Assembly: GCA_947491945.1 (NCBI GenBank)
Contig: CANLLN010000004.1
Span: 124,001-188,000, forward strand
DNA: 64,000 nt
From: an uncultured Carboxylicivirga sp.
Lineage (GTDB): Bacteria > Bacteroidota > Bacteroidia > Bacteroidales > Marinilabiliaceae
Direction: 5' to 3'
The notes under the pieces were generated by a model, which made no database searches, had not been told where the DNA came from, and was given only the letters and a program-made list of their open reading frames with translations. Within the stretch, counting starts at the first letter, position 1. The number at the start of each line of letters is the position of its first letter. Positions 1 to 9,116 of this stretch are shown here, piece by piece. A program made the position numbers and the translations under genes.

Positions 1-1162
1 CTGCTTCCTGCAGGGTGATGGCGGAGTACACTTTAAGTCCCGATTCATCTATGATTTTTTTACCTCCCTCGGCATTGGTACCTTGTAGGCGTACAATGAT
101 GGGGATGTTTATTTCACCAATGTTTTTATAGGCTTCAACAACACCATTGGCAACGCGGTCGCAGCGTACAATCCCTCCAAAAATGTTAATGAGTATGGCT
201 TTTACATTGGGGTCATCCAAAATAATTTTGAGACCCGCTTCTACAGTACTGGCATTAGCACCACCCCCCACATCCAGGAAGTTAGCAGGATCGCCGCCCG
301 ACAGCTTAATGATATCCATTGTGGCCATGGCAAGGCCTGCGCCATTTACCATACAGCCCACATTGCCATCAAGTTTTACAAAGTTAAGGTTGCTTTTAGC
401 GGCTTCGGTCTCGGCAGGATCTTCCTCCGAGAGGTCACGCAAGGCAGCATAGTCTGGATGACGGAACAGAGCGTTATCATCAAGATTTACTTTAGCATCT
501 ACCGCCAGTATTTTATCATCCGATGTTTTTAGTACCGGATTGATTTCAAACATGGATGAGTCGGTGGCTTCGTAGGCCTTGTATAAGGCAGATACAAATT
601 GGGTCATGGACTTCATGGCGGCACCTGACAGCCCTAGGTTAAAGGCGATTTTACGGGTCTGGAAGGCTTGAAGACCAAGGCCGGGATCTATTTCTTCTTT
701 ATGGATAAGGTGGGGGGTTTTGTCGGCTACCTCTTCTATGTCCATACCTCCTTCGGTGGAGTACATGATGATATTTTTACCGCTACTTCGGTTGAGTAAT
801 ACACTCATATAAAATTCGGCCGTTGGATTTTCACCAGGGTAATATACATCCTGGGCAATCAGTACCTTGTTAACCTTCTTACCATCAGATCCCGTTTGAT
901 GGGTAATTAGGTTCATACCAATAATCTGTTTCGATAGTTGCTTTACTTCATCGAGCGACTTGGCTAATTTTACACCACCGCCTTTCCCGCGTCCGCCCGC
1001 GTGTATCTGTGCTTTCACTACCCACCAGCTGGTTCCCGTTTCGGCTTGCAGCCGCTTAGCGGCCTCAACTGCTTTCTCTGGTGTGTCGGCTACAATGCCT
1101 TCCTGTATGGCTACACCAAATGATTTTAGTATTTCTTTTCCTTGGTACTCATGAATATTCAT
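1..1162 (-). CDS. sucC: Succinate-CoA ligase (ADP-forming) subunit beta, partial at C-terminus
   Basis: Beta subunit of succinyl-CoA synthetase, the TCA-cycle enzyme coupling succinyl-CoA cleavage to NDP phosphorylation in the cytoplasm, working with SucD. Reading from ATG at 1160-1162 the protein begins [17 protein letters not shown], the family's typical start. The ATP-grasp part shows the [12 protein letters not shown] nucleotide-binding motif (about residues 54-65), and the CoA-ligase domain shows [17 protein letters not shown] (about 325-341). The frame is open to base 1, giving 387 residues; the family is about 385-395, so only a few C-terminal residues are outside. sucD would be expected further left but is not visible. 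No frameshift or missing motif seen. Confidence 0.96.
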   Translation of the reverse strand, partial: MNIHEYQGKEILKSFGVAIQEGIVADTPEKAVEAAKRLQAETGTSWWVVKAQIHAGGRGKGGGVKLAKSLDEVKQLSKQIIGMNLITHQTGSDGKKVNKVLIAQDVYYPGENPTAEFYMSVLLNRSSGKNIIMYSTEGGMDIEEVADKTPHLIHKEEIDPGLGLQAFQTRKIAFNLGLSGAAMKSMTQFVSALYKAYEATDSSMFEINPVLKTSDDKILAVDAKVNLDDNALFRHPDYAALRDLSEEDPAETEAAKSNLNFVKLDGNVGCMVNGAGLAMATMDIIKLSGGDPANFLDVGGGANASTVEAGLKIILDDPNVKAILINIFGGIVRCDRVANGVVEAYKNIGEINIPIIVRLQGTNAEGGKKIIDESGLKVYSAITLQEA

Positions 1163-1233
1163 AATTAGCGGGATTTAGTATTTCTACAAAAGGGTACATT
1201 TATTATTAATTATCTTAGAAACAGGAATAGTGC

Positions 1234-1241
1234 TATTTTTG
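1234..1241 (+). promoter_or_regulatory. Putative Bacteroidota -7 box for the SpoU methyltransferase
   Basis: TATTTTTG matches the TAnnTTTG -7 element and ends 18 nt before the ATG at 1260. No clear TTTG -33 element is seen at the usual spacing, so this rests on one box. Confidence 0.35.
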
Positions 1242-1259
1242 TTGTCAAAATAATGATGA

Positions 1260-1787
1260 ATGAGAAAATTAAGAACGAGCGAGTTAAAGCGCTTAAGCGT
1301 TGAGGAGTATAAAGAAATTACAAAGATGCCCATTGCTATTGTAATGGATAATATTAGGAGCTTAAATAATGTGGGTTCGGTGTTTCGGACGAGTGATGCA
1401 CTGAAGGTTGAGAAAATTATCCTGTGTGGCATCACGGCCACGCCCCCCAATAAAGAAATCCATAAAACGGCACTGGGAGCTGAAGACGCTGTGGACTGGC
1501 AGTATGTAGAAGAAACAACAAGTGCCATTGATCAGCTTAAGGCTGAGGGGTGGACTATTTGTAGTCTTGAACAGGTTGAAAACAGCACCTCATTATTGGA
1601 TTTTGAACCGCAGGCCAATGCTAAATATGCCCTTGTGCTGGGTAATGAGGTGAAGGGTGTTCAACAAAAGGTGGTGAACATGAGTGATGTGTGCATTGAA
1701 ATACCGCAATATGGCACCAAGCATTCGTTCAATGTATCCGTGAGTTGCGGCATTGTGCTTTGGGAGTTATTTCGCAAGTTGCAATAA
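1260..1787 (+). CDS. TrmH/SpoU-family RNA 2'-O-methyltransferase
   Basis: SAM-dependent 2'-O-ribose methyltransferase of the SPOUT class, expected to modify tRNA or rRNA. The 175-residue protein has the three SpoU motifs: NNVGSVFRTSDA (about 36-47), LVLGNEVKGV (about 125-135) and the C-terminal knot motif IEIPQYGTKHSFNVSVSCG (about 147-165). There is no N-terminal L30e-like substrate-binding domain, so it is a short, catalytic-domain-only member; the exact substrate (tRNA Gm18, 23S or another) cannot be told from sequence. It is a single-gene unit diverging from sucC and converging on the next gene, with a shared hairpin terminator. Start ATG at 1260 is the first in frame after a plausible promoter. 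Confidence 0.9.
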   Translation: MRKLRTSELKRLSVEEYKEITKMPIAIVMDNIRSLNNVGSVFRTSDALKVEKIILCGITATPPNKEIHKTALGAEDAVDWQYVEETTSAIDQLKAEGWTICSLEQVENSTSLLDFEPQANAKYALVLGNEVKGVQQKVVNMSDVCIEIPQYGTKHSFNVSVSCGIVLWELFRKLQ

Positions 1788-1817
1788 CTGTTAAGTACTT
1801 GCGATAAAGACAAAAAG

Positions 1818-1845
1818 AAAGGGGTGAATATTAATTCACCCCTTT
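1818..1845. terminator. Bidirectional hairpin terminator
   Basis: A perfect 12-bp stem (AAAGGGGTGAAT paired with ATTCACCCCTTT) with a 4-nt loop lies between the convergent methyltransferase and lipoprotein genes. A/T runs at both ends of the stem allow function in either direction. Confidence 0.75.
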
Positions 1846-1866
1846 GTTATATCTCAGTTGCTTTAA

Positions 1867-3591
1867 TTACTGAATGATAGATTTGAATGTTGCATCTTCG
1901 AAGTACTTGCCAAACTCCATGTCAGTAGCGGCAGCAGCTTTGAATTTAGCATCCAGTTCACAAGCCTTACGCAAGCTGTCAAACATCATGTCGCTTTCAG
2001 CTGTTCTAGCACCTACAATGGCTTTCAGGTAGTATTTGAAACCTACTTCCACTGTGTTGGCATTGATGGTTGATAAAGCAGCATCGTATTTACCGGCTAA
2101 GATTTTAGCCAAAGCAGCGTTGCAGTTTGTGCTGTTACCGAAGTAACGGATAGCTGCATCGTAATCGCCTTTGTAAATAGAGATGATACCTAAGTTGTTG
2201 TCCAGCTCAGCGCCAGCACCTGCAGCAGCACCAAAGTGCTCTTCAGCTTTGGCTACATCACCTTCGCGAAGTGCGATAACACCCAGGTTGTTATTGATTT
2301 CAGCAACACCACCTTTGATGCTGTTGGCTTTTGTGAAAGCCGCCTTAGCACCGGCAAGGTCACCTTTGATGTACTTGCTTACACCAATATTGTTCTGTGC
2401 TCTCCAGCACTTAGGGAAGTTAGCAGCAGCGTCATTGTAAATCTTCAATTGCTCATCTACATCTTCAGTGAGGGTAGCAGCATAAAGAATTTCCTCAATG
2501 TTCAGTGCGCTTGGGTTGCTTGCAGCTAACTCAGCAATTTCCTCATCGCTCTTACCAATAACTTCTGCGTTAACAGAAATTTTAGAACGACGCAGCTTAG
2601 GTAGAATCTCGTCAGCGATTACGCTGAAAGTTTCTGACATATTCTTGATTTCACGCTCACGTACCTCAGGATCGCTGTACATTGAAAGAACGCGAAGGAT
2701 TAATTCTTTGTCCTGAATGTTAGAAGCTTCCATCTGTGCTTTGAATCCTTCCCAGTCTTCTGGTGTGTTCTTCAAAGTGTAGTTAGCCTCATCAGTACCA
2801 CCTTCTACTTTCGCTTTTCTCATCTCACGGGCAAGATAGTCTTTGGCTACTTTTTCACGACGAGTAGCTAATTTGCTGTTAAGGTCAGTAGGACCGTCTG
2901 GTGAAGCGTAAGCTGAGATGTCAATGCCTTTGAAGTTGATGTTATCAGTAGCTTTAATCTCTTTCATGTAAGCTTTGATAGCTGCGATTTCATCTTTTCT
3001 TAATTCCGAACCGCGGATGTTTGCCTGCTGGATTAAGAAGAAGATGTCAGCGGCTTTTGATTGAGCAATGATGCGTTGGAAAGCATCCTCACCTATTGCA
3101 GCTTGAGCGCCTTGGCTAGCCACCAACTCAGAAGTAGAAATTACACCATCGGCAATTTTATAATCTTCAAATTCTTTGGTTGTTGACCCTTTAGTTGCCT
3201 TGATGCGAACCACAAGATCAGATACACGCATGTTTTCGTTATAGGGTACAGACTCGCTATAAGTGTACGAACCACCTGTAGCGTTTGAAATTACCTTATC
3301 ATTACCATCAACGTTTTCACCTTGTACGCGGTATGATGGAAAAGCTGTTTCGCCTCCTTCATAAACCAAAACAGGAGTGGCCTCGAAGGTCACATTTTTG
3401 TCGAAGTATTTTTCGGGGAACTGAACTGTTACGTCTAAGTTAACCTTACCAGCGTGTGCTTCCAATACGGGAGGATTAACTGAATAACTAACGTCCTTCG
3501 CACCTTTGTTCATCTTGTCTAAACCAGAACAGCTTGCTAACAAAGCTGCAACGGCCAGAGATGCAATTAGAGAAATTCTAATTCTTTTCAT
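1867..3591 (-). CDS. Outer-membrane lipoprotein with OmpA-like and TPR regions
   Basis: Start chosen at 3591 because MKRIRISLIASLAVAALLA followed by SCSG is a good signal peptide with a lipobox Cys; the open frame extends 36 codons upstream but without secretory character. The 574-residue product has a beta-rich N-terminal region, a middle segment resembling an OmpA C-terminal domain (ISAYASPDGPTDLNSKLATR, then a helix of the RREKVAKDYL type), and a C-terminal tetratricopeptide region rich in GD/A-A-F repeats such as YIKGDLAGAKAAFTKA. This architecture is known in Bacteroidota cell-envelope lipoproteins, but I do not recognise a specific function. Codon use is strongly biased and the region upstream has a promoter box, suggesting high expression (inference). 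Single-gene unit. Confidence 0.85.
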   Translation of the reverse strand: MKRIRISLIASLAVAALLASCSGLDKMNKGAKDVSYSVNPPVLEAHAGKVNLDVTVQFPEKYFDKNVTFEATPVLVYEGGETAFPSYRVQGENVDGNDKVISNATGGSYTYSESVPYNENMRVSDLVVRIKATKGSTTKEFEDYKIADGVISTSELVASQGAQAAIGEDAFQRIIAQSKAADIFFLIQQANIRGSELRKDEIAAIKAYMKEIKATDNINFKGIDISAYASPDGPTDLNSKLATRREKVAKDYLAREMRKAKVEGGTDEANYTLKNTPEDWEGFKAQMEASNIQDKELILRVLSMYSDPEVREREIKNMSETFSVIADEILPKLRRSKISVNAEVIGKSDEEIAELAASNPSALNIEEILYAATLTEDVDEQLKIYNDAAANFPKCWRAQNNIGVSKYIKGDLAGAKAAFTKANSIKGGVAEINNNLGVIALREGDVAKAEEHFGAAAGAGAELDNNLGIISIYKGDYDAAIRYFGNSTNCNAALAKILAGKYDAALSTINANTVEVGFKYYLKAIVGARTAESDMMFDSLRKACELDAKFKAAAATDMEFGKYFEDATFKSIIQ

Positions 3592-3639
3592 AATGTTTAC
3601 CCAATTATTTGTTTTTGACTTTATTCTACAGTGTTCCTG

Positions 3640-3647
3640 CAAAATTA
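3640..3647 (-). promoter_or_regulatory. Putative -7 promoter box of the TPR lipoprotein
   Basis: Read on the minus strand, TAATTTTG matches TAnnTTTG and lies 48 nt before the ATG at 3591, in a very AT-rich leader. No exact -33 TTTG at the expected spacing. Confidence 0.4.
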
Positions 3648-3877
3648 AAAATGTTTTTAAAAAATAAAATAGAGATAAGTCATTATTTAGACTTATCAAA
3701 CAATAAAGATAAAGAAATAACGTAAAATATACAGTTTAATCATCAAAAACATAAGTTTAATCTTTGCAGTCTGCCTTTTTCATCAAATCGAACAGGGGCT
3801 TCTGGTTGATAAAAACATCTTTTGAAGCCAGTTTTTCGAAATGCAATTTTATGATTTTGTACTGTTAGTTTTTACGT

Positions 3878-4357
3878 TTAATAGAGTAGTTGCTTTTGGT
3901 TTAGTTTTTGCTCTTTCAGCTTACCGCCGATGTAACCAATGAGTACGCCGATCGCCCAGCCAATACTTACGCCTGCCATTAGGTGCCCGCTTGCGATCAT
4001 CAGCGAAATCAAAGCTCCTAAGCAGCTTCCGCTAATCATGCCCAGGGTGGTGTAGGTGGCTGTTGTGCGTCCTTTAACATGTTGCTTGTGTGTTGCTTTA
4101 AGGTGCTTCTGAGTTTCCTCAACCCATTGTTCGAAGCGTTTGTTGATGTTGGCATCCTGCTGAAACAGAGGGCGTATATTGCTTACAAAGGCAGCCCCGT
4201 CGTTGCTATACTTACGGCAGTGACTGCATTGGTGGCTATGGCTATCAAGCACACCCATCAAGCGGGGTAACACAGCGAGGCTTAAGGTGCGTATCTCAAC
4301 TTTCGGAATGTCTTTTAGCTGGGCATTGAGTTGGTCAAATGCTTCCTCTTGCTTCAT
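3878..4357 (-). CDS. Small membrane protein with Cys/His-rich N-terminal region
   Basis: I do not recognise this 159-residue protein. The N-terminal half is soluble and helical and contains a compact Cys/His cluster, HSHQCSHCRK (about residues 40-49), which could bind a metal or form a disulfide. The C-terminal third holds two glycine-rich hydrophobic segments (about 103-122 and 125-145, the second WAIGVLIGYIGGKL) and ends in a short basic tail. That pattern suggests a membrane anchor with a cytosolic Cys/His module (inference). It sits alone between the TPR lipoprotein and pnp. No promoter box is clear upstream. It could be a regulator or an assembly factor; no assignment is justified. Confidence 0.75.
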   Translation of the reverse strand: MKQEEAFDQLNAQLKDIPKVEIRTLSLAVLPRLMGVLDSHSHQCSHCRKYSNDGAAFVSNIRPLFQQDANINKRFEQWVEETQKHLKATHKQHVKGRTTATYTTLGMISGSCLGALISLMIASGHLMAGVSIGWAIGVLIGYIGGKLKEQKLNQKQLLY

Positions 4358-4418
4358 ATCTCTTTGTTATGATGTTTTCCAGATTGAAAAATAACAAAAA
4401 ATCAACTACCAGTCAAAA

Positions 4419-4443
4419 AAGGCCCGCTCAACGAGCAGGCCTT
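4419..4443 (-). terminator. Rho-independent terminator of pnp
   Basis: An 11-bp stem with one mismatch (4419-4429 with 4433-4443, loop AAC) is followed on the minus strand by six U residues (forward A run 4415-4420). It lies just after the pnp stop codon. Confidence 0.8.
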
Positions 4444-4466
4444 ATTAAAAATATGGTAGCTTATTT

Positions 4467-6614
4467 TTAGTCGTTTTTAGGCTTTGGCTTGCGGTCGGGA
4501 CGTGGTAATAATACCTTGCGCGACAGCTTTAATTTGCCAGAGCGTTGATCTACCTCGATGAGCTTAACCTCTACTTCATCACCTTCCTTAAGGGCGTCCT
4601 CCACCTTCTCGAGGCGCTTCCACTCAATTTCAGAGATGTGTAATAGTCCATCTTTTCCGGGTATGATTTCAACAAATGCACCGAAGGGTACAATTGACTT
4701 AACTTTACCTTTGTAAACCTCACCCACTTCCGGTACTGCTACAATGGCTTTTACCTTGGCTACACCTGCATCAATTGCATCTTTGTTGGAAGCCGAGATG
4801 GCTACTTTACCAAAGTTACCTTCTTCTTCGATGGTGATTACTGTATCGGTGGTTGCCTGAATCTCCTGAATGATCTTACCACCCGGTCCGATTACTGAAC
4901 CAATCATGTCCTTTGGAATGTCAAATTTAACAATTCGGGGAGCATGAGGTTTGTAGTCTTCGCGTGGCTCGGTAATGGTCTCTTCCAGCTTGTCAAGGAT
5001 GTGCATACGACCGGCCTTGGCCTGATTTAGGGCTTGTTCCAATACTTCGTATGACAGACCATCCACCTTAATATCCATCTGAGTGGCAGTGATACCATCG
5101 CGTGTACCGGTTACTTTAAAGTCCATATCTCCCAGGTGGTCTTCGTCACCTAAGATGTCGGATAGAACGGCAAATTGTCCGGTTTTGCTATCGGAAATTA
5201 ATCCCATGGCAATACCTGAAACGGCTTTCTTGATGGGTACACCGGCATCCATTAAGGCAAGTGTTCCGGCGCACACGGTAGCCATTGATGATGAGCCGTT
5301 TGACTCAAGAATATCAGATACGATACGCACTGTGTACTCATAATCTTCGGGTAACATGCGTTTTAGGGCACGGAAAGCCAGGTTACCGTGTCCGATCTCA
5401 CGACGGCTGATGCCACGTGCGGGACGTGCGTCACCGGTAGAGAAGGGAGGGAAGTTGTAGTGAAGTAAGAAACGCTCGTAGCTCTTGTTCATCACATCAT
5501 CAATTAACTTCTCATCCAGCTTGGTACCCAGTGTAACTGTAGTAAGCGATTGTGTTTCACCACGGGTAAATACTGCTGATCCATGAGCACCTGGAAGGTA
5601 GTCTATCTCGCTCCAGATAGGACGAATCTCATCGGTCTTACGGCCATCGAGACGGAATTTCTCGTCCAATACAACTTTACGAACGGCTTCCTTCTCCACG
5701 TCGTGGAAATATTTTTTGATCAGGCCAACGGGTGCCTCTTCTTCGGCATCTTCAGGATAGTTGGCTTCGATAAACTCATCGCAGATAGCCGCAAAAGCAT
5801 CGATGCGCTCGTGCTTATTCGGATTGGCCGACTTGGCTACTTCATAGGCTTTATCGTAGGTGGCTTCCCATACTTTTTTCTCCAGTTCAGCGTCGTTTTC
5901 CTCGTGACAGTATTCGCGCTTTTCTGTTTTACCCAGGGCTTCCATCATTTCAATTTGAGCCTGGCACTGAACTTTAATCGCATCATGTGCCACCTTCATG
6001 GCTTCCAGTAGCTCGGCTTCTGATACTTCCGACATCTCACCTTCTACCATCATAATGTTTTCGAGGGTAGCGGCCACAATAATGTCCATATCGGCATCCT
6101 GCAGTTGCGTTGTAGTTGGGTTTACCAGCAGTTCACCATTTACGCGGGCAACTCTCACTTCTGAGATAGGCCCGTTAAAGGGCACATCAGATACTGCCAA
6201 ACATGCAGAAGCAGCCAGACCTGCCAGTTGATCAGGTAGCACTTCTTCATCAGCTGAAATAAGGTTTACCGTCACAAATGTGTCGGCGTGGTAATCATCG
6301 GGGAAAAGTGGACGTAAGGCACGGTCGATAAGACGTGAAACGAGTATTTCATAATCCGATGGACGCGCTTCTCTTTTTTGGAATCCCCCGGGGAAGCGTC
6401 CAACAGCTGCGTATTTCTCTTTGTACTCAACCGTTAGCGGCATAAAATCTACATCTGGTTTTGCTTCCTTTGCAGAAACAACTGTCGCTAACAAATAGGT
6501 ATTACCCATTTTTACAACTACCGATCCGTCAGCCTGCTTGGCTAACTTACCTGTTTCAATGGTAATTGTTCTGCCATCACCCAGTTCAATAACTTTTTCA
6601 AATGGTTTAATCAT
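4467..6614 (-). CDS. pnp: Polyribonucleotide nucleotidyltransferase (PNPase)
   Basis: 3'-to-5' phosphorolytic exoribonuclease of the RNA degradation machinery, a trimer in the cytoplasm. The 715 residues match the family length and show the full domain order: RNase PH core 1 (about 15-145), alpha-helical linker, RNase PH core 2 (about 325-460) with the acidic active-site segment [19 protein letters not shown] near residues 485-503, KH domain with [10 protein letters not shown] (about 565-575), and an S1 RNA-binding domain near 625-695 ([20 protein letters not shown]). The C-terminus ends in a short basic tail. rpsO lies immediately upstream on the same strand, a common pairing, but a terminator and a separate promoter between them suggest independent transcription here. 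Confidence 0.98.
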   Translation of the reverse strand: MIKPFEKVIELGDGRTITIETGKLAKQADGSVVVKMGNTYLLATVVSAKEAKPDVDFMPLTVEYKEKYAAVGRFPGGFQKREARPSDYEILVSRLIDRALRPLFPDDYHADTFVTVNLISADEEVLPDQLAGLAASACLAVSDVPFNGPISEVRVARVNGELLVNPTTTQLQDADMDIIVAATLENIMMVEGEMSEVSEAELLEAMKVAHDAIKVQCQAQIEMMEALGKTEKREYCHEENDAELEKKVWEATYDKAYEVAKSANPNKHERIDAFAAICDEFIEANYPEDAEEEAPVGLIKKYFHDVEKEAVRKVVLDEKFRLDGRKTDEIRPIWSEIDYLPGAHGSAVFTRGETQSLTTVTLGTKLDEKLIDDVMNKSYERFLLHYNFPPFSTGDARPARGISRREIGHGNLAFRALKRMLPEDYEYTVRIVSDILESNGSSSMATVCAGTLALMDAGVPIKKAVSGIAMGLISDSKTGQFAVLSDILGDEDHLGDMDFKVTGTRDGITATQMDIKVDGLSYEVLEQALNQAKAGRMHILDKLEETITEPREDYKPHAPRIVKFDIPKDMIGSVIGPGGKIIQEIQATTDTVITIEEEGNFGKVAISASNKDAIDAGVAKVKAIVAVPEVGEVYKGKVKSIVPFGAFVEIIPGKDGLLHISEIEWKRLEKVEDALKEGDEVEVKLIEVDQRSGKLKLSRKVLLPRPDRKPKPKND

Positions 6615-6655
6615 GACAATTTTTTATCTTTTTTTTATCCTTCTATTATCACCGT

Positions 6656-6663
6656 CAAAGATA
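6656..6663 (-). promoter_or_regulatory. Putative -7 promoter box of pnp
   Basis: TATCTTTG on the minus strand is an exact TAnnTTTG match, 41 nt before the pnp ATG. A T-rich stretch lies about 20 nt upstream but without an exact TTTG. Confidence 0.45.
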
Positions 6664-6775
6664 TGTATTAAACTTTGATTACGATAAAAATGATAGGGAT
6701 TGTTTTCGCTAGCCCCTAATAAATTAGACGAAAATATTTTTTTAGTAGGATCGAAAGGAGATTTCTATAAAGCAA

Positions 6776-6807
6776 AGAAGGCAACTACCATGTGGTAATT
6801 GCCTTCT
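6776..6807 (-). terminator. Hairpin terminator after rpsO
   Basis: AGAAGGCAA (6776-6784) pairs with TTGCCTTCT (6799-6807); after one mismatch, TACCA pairs with TGGTA around a 2-nt loop. It lies 22 nt past the rpsO stop. The U tract is weak. Confidence 0.6.
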
Positions 6808-6828
6808 GAATGCTTTTTCTGCAATTGC

Positions 6829-7098
6829 TTACTTACGGATACCCAATTCAGCAATTAAAGTACGATATCGTGCGATATCTTTTTTCTTTAAGTAGTCAAG
6901 TAAGCTACGACGCTTACCTACCAGCTTAATCAATGCGTGTTGCGTGCTATAATCTTTGCGATTTGACTTTAAGTGTTCAGTCAAATGAGAGATACGGTAT
7001 GAAAATAATGCAATCTGGCCTTCAGTAGAACCAGTATCAGTATTCGACTTCCCGTACTTCTCGAAGATTTCTTGCTTTTTCTCTTTTGTTAAGTACAT
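6829..7098 (-). CDS. rpsO: 30S ribosomal protein S15
   Basis: Small-subunit ribosomal protein binding the central domain of 16S rRNA. The 89 residues from ATG at 7096-7098 (MYLTKEKKQEIFEKYGKSN...) equal the family's usual length and contain the signature LTEHLKSNRKDYSTQHALI and the C-terminal KKKDIARYRTLIAELGIRK. The frame stays open upstream for 35 codons, but a well-formed promoter lies inside that extension, so the longer start is rejected. It is a monocistronic unit flanked by hairpin terminators, upstream of pnp. Confidence 0.97.
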   Translation of the reverse strand: MYLTKEKKQEIFEKYGKSNTDTGSTEGQIALFSYRISHLTEHLKSNRKDYSTQHALIKLVGKRRSLLDYLKKKDIARYRTLIAELGIRK

Positions 7099-7128
7099 AA
7101 TACTTCGTTTAAATATATTTAGCGGGTG

Positions 7129-7159
7129 CAAAGATAAGTAATTATTTGCAAGTGACAAG
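7129..7159 (-). promoter_or_regulatory. Promoter of rpsO (Bacteroidota -33/-7 type)
   Basis: On the minus strand TTG (7156-7158) is separated by 19 nt from TATCTTTG (7129-7136), matching TTTG-N19-21-TAnnTTTG. Transcription would begin around 7122, leaving a leader of about 24 nt before the ATG, and excludes the longer upstream start. Confidence 0.65.
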
Positions 7160-7183
7160 CGGATGAAAACTAGTTTTTTACAC

Positions 7184-7218
7184 AAAAAAAGACAAGCAGG
7201 CACACGCCCACCTGCCTT
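7184..7218 (-). terminator. Terminator of the LPP20-type lipoprotein gene
   Basis: GCAGG (7196-7200) pairs with CCTGC (7211-7215) around a 10-nt loop, followed on the minus strand by seven U residues (forward A run 7184-7190). Confidence 0.65.
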
Positions 7219-7246
7219 TTATGCTTCAATTTATTATTGAAATGGC

Positions 7247-7834
7247 TTAGAAACCGCGTTCTTCAGCCATTTTCTCCATTTCCTGATTGAAGATTTCTTC
7301 AAATTTAGCTTTGTCGTAATCAACCTGTAATTTCTGGTTGTTCGAAATTTTGTTGTTGATACCGTTTAACACATCTTCTTTACTAACTTCTACAGCAATA
7401 AAACCTCTGTATTTGCCATTGGGTAATACACTTCTTTTCTGACAGGCCACTACTACATTCGATATGGTTTCATCGGCCACTTCGCGTGTGAGGTTTTCAA
7501 ACTTTTGCTCAAACTCAGAAGCATCGCCAAATTCACGCTCATTTACATAGCGGTCAGTTACCGATTTGGTATTGGAGCTAATAAGGGTTACCAGACGTTG
7601 CTTGGCATTGAGTAGTGCTTTTTCCTGGGCCAGGCTTAAATCGGAGCTGGTGGCCATGGCACTTGCGCGGAAGAATTTTTTGTCGGAGCGACCGGCGTCT
7701 TCACAAGGCATATCTTCCAGGATAGTTCCTATTTCGCTGTTGGTCGATACCTTTTCTTTCGACTTACAACTGTTAAGTCCAAGCATAATAATAAGGCTTA
7801 GAACGGCGAATCCAAATAATTTTTTCGTGCTCAT
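7247..7834 (-). CDS. LPP20-like lipoprotein
   Basis: The 195-residue product has a signal peptide ending in the lipobox LGLNSCKS (Cys 23), so it should be a periplasm- or outer-membrane-anchored lipoprotein. After the anchor it resembles the LPP20/TraT-adjacent type of domain: RASAMATSSDLSLAQEKALLN, a helix of alternating small and charged residues, and the strand motif GFIAVEVSKEDV. These proteins are common in Bacteroidota and have no settled biochemical role. Single-gene unit with its own terminator. The assignment to the LPP20 family is from memory of the pattern (alanine-rich first strand-helix then V-A-V/E-V strand) and would need a profile search. Confidence 0.75.
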   Translation of the reverse strand: MSTKKLFGFAVLSLIIMLGLNSCKSKEKVSTNSEIGTILEDMPCEDAGRSDKKFFRASAMATSSDLSLAQEKALLNAKQRLVTLISSNTKSVTDRYVNEREFGDASEFEQKFENLTREVADETISNVVVACQKRSVLPNGKYRGFIAVEVSKEDVLNGINNKISNNQKLQVDYDKAKFEEIFNQEMEKMAEERGF

Positions 7835-8060
7835 AATTTACATGTATTGGTGTTTCTATTGTTTTTTAGCTTCCGTATCTTATTGTCTCTTTTTTGCCAT
7901 TTTAGGGTGGTAAAATGGTCGTAAGCTACCAAAGCTTATCAAAAAGCGAACCAAAATATTAACAGCGCTTAACATTTAACACTATTGTAAGTGGCTATAT
8001 ACTGTGTTGGCTGCAAAAAGTTTCGTATTGACATCAATTAGTGAGGCCTTAAATAGGCAA

Positions 8061-9116
8061 TCAGGGGCTTATAGTTTGTATTTGGCCACGTAATATTTCT
8101 TCAAAGGCTGTGATTTGCTGGGGTGAACCCAGTACAAATAACTTGTCAGCGGGTGTGATTTCAATGTCGGGCGATGGATTGTAGATGTAGGCTCCTTCTG
8201 GCGTTTTGATGCCTACCAGGTTGGCACCGGATTTTTCCCGCAGCCGCAGTTCACGAATGGTTTTTTTATGGTTTTCAGGAGCCAGCTGCTTGCAGTTGAT
8301 TTCCATCAATTGCACATCTTTCGATCGTTGAAGCAGTATGTATTCGATGAACTCCACCACATCGGGTTGGGTTACCAGTTTGGCCATTCGTTGTCCGCCA
8401 ATGCGATCGGGCATAATAACATTGGTGGCACCTGCACGTCGAAGTTTGGTGTCGGAACGAAAATCGCTGGCACGGCTTATGATTTTCAAGCCCGGATTCA
8501 TCTCGGCGGCAGTCAGTACCACAAACATATTATCAGCATCGTTGGGCAAAGCAGTAATCAGTGCCCTGGCCTTGCGTATCTGTGCAGCTTCCAATACTTC
8601 TTCGGAGCTGGCATCGCCTTGTACATAGAGTAAGTCAGGGTTTTCAACAATGCGTGTAATCACATGGTCACGCTTTTCAACGATGACGAACTTCTCGCCG
8701 TGCTCAGTAAGTTCAACACAGGCCTGATAACCATTGCGCCCAAAGCCGCACACGATGACATGATCTTCTAATTTGACAATTTTTTTTCTCAATTGGTACG
8801 CTTTATATGATTGATGTAAAACACCTTCGAAAATGATACGTGTGATTTGTGTAATCACATAACCGAAAATTCCTAAGCTAAAAATAATAAGAAAAACTGT
8901 AAATATTTTACCGCCTGCCGATAAAGGGATTACTTCGCGAAACCCCACCGTGGCCATGGTAATTACCGTCATGTAAACGGCATCCACAAAATCATACCCT
9001 TCAATGGTCATATAACCTGCCGAGCCCAGGGCAATGGTGAGTATTAGCAGGCCGCCTGCAATGAACAGGGCTTTTATTGTATCGTTATAAACGGTGTCGT
9101 TTTCTACTTTTTGCAT
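8061..9116 (-). CDS. Potassium channel with TrkA-N/TrkA-C (RCK) domains
   Basis: Two-transmembrane ion channel fused to a cytoplasmic nucleotide-binding gating ring, like MthK-type channels. Numbering from an alternative ATG at 9149: TM1 about 27-49, pore helix and filter MTVITMATVGFREV (60-73), TM2 about 81-107, Rossmann motif VIVCGFGRNGYQACVEL (131-147), TrkA-C domain about 285-360. The filter reads TVGFR rather than TVGYG. I prefer ATG 9116, which leaves a 13-nt overlap with the upstream DUF2851 gene (46 nt with 9149) and a short N-terminus typical of the family. The overlap implies co-transcription and perhaps translational coupling with the DUF2851 gene. Regulation by NAD(H) or a cyclic dinucleotide is possible but not shown by sequence. 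Confidence 0.9.
   Translation of the reverse strand: MQKVENDTVYNDTIKALFIAGGLLILTIALGSAGYMTIEGYDFVDAVYMTVITMATVGFREVIPLSAGGKIFTVFLIIFSLGIFGYVITQITRIIFEGVLHQSYKAYQLRKKIVKLEDHVIVCGFGRNGYQACVELTEHGEKFVIVEKRDHVITRIVENPDLLYVQGDASSEEVLEAAQIRKARALITALPNDADNMFVVLTAAEMNPGLKIISRASDFRSDTKLRRAGATNVIMPDRIGGQRMAKLVTQPDVVEFIEYILLQRSKDVQLMEINCKQLAPENHKKTIRELRLREKSGANLVGIKTPEGAYIYNPSPDIEITPADKLFVLGSPQQITAFEEILRGQIQTISP

Noticed and set aside
3757-3864. A 35-codon open frame on the minus strand (ends LFDLMKKADCKD) in the gap after the small Cys/His membrane protein
   Set aside because: It has no ATG before its 28th codon, no promoter box and no length to test; it could be a gene remnant but a chance frame is as likely.
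7099-7203. N-terminal extension of S15
   Set aside because: S15 length is 89 residues from ATG 7098, and a promoter lies within the extension.
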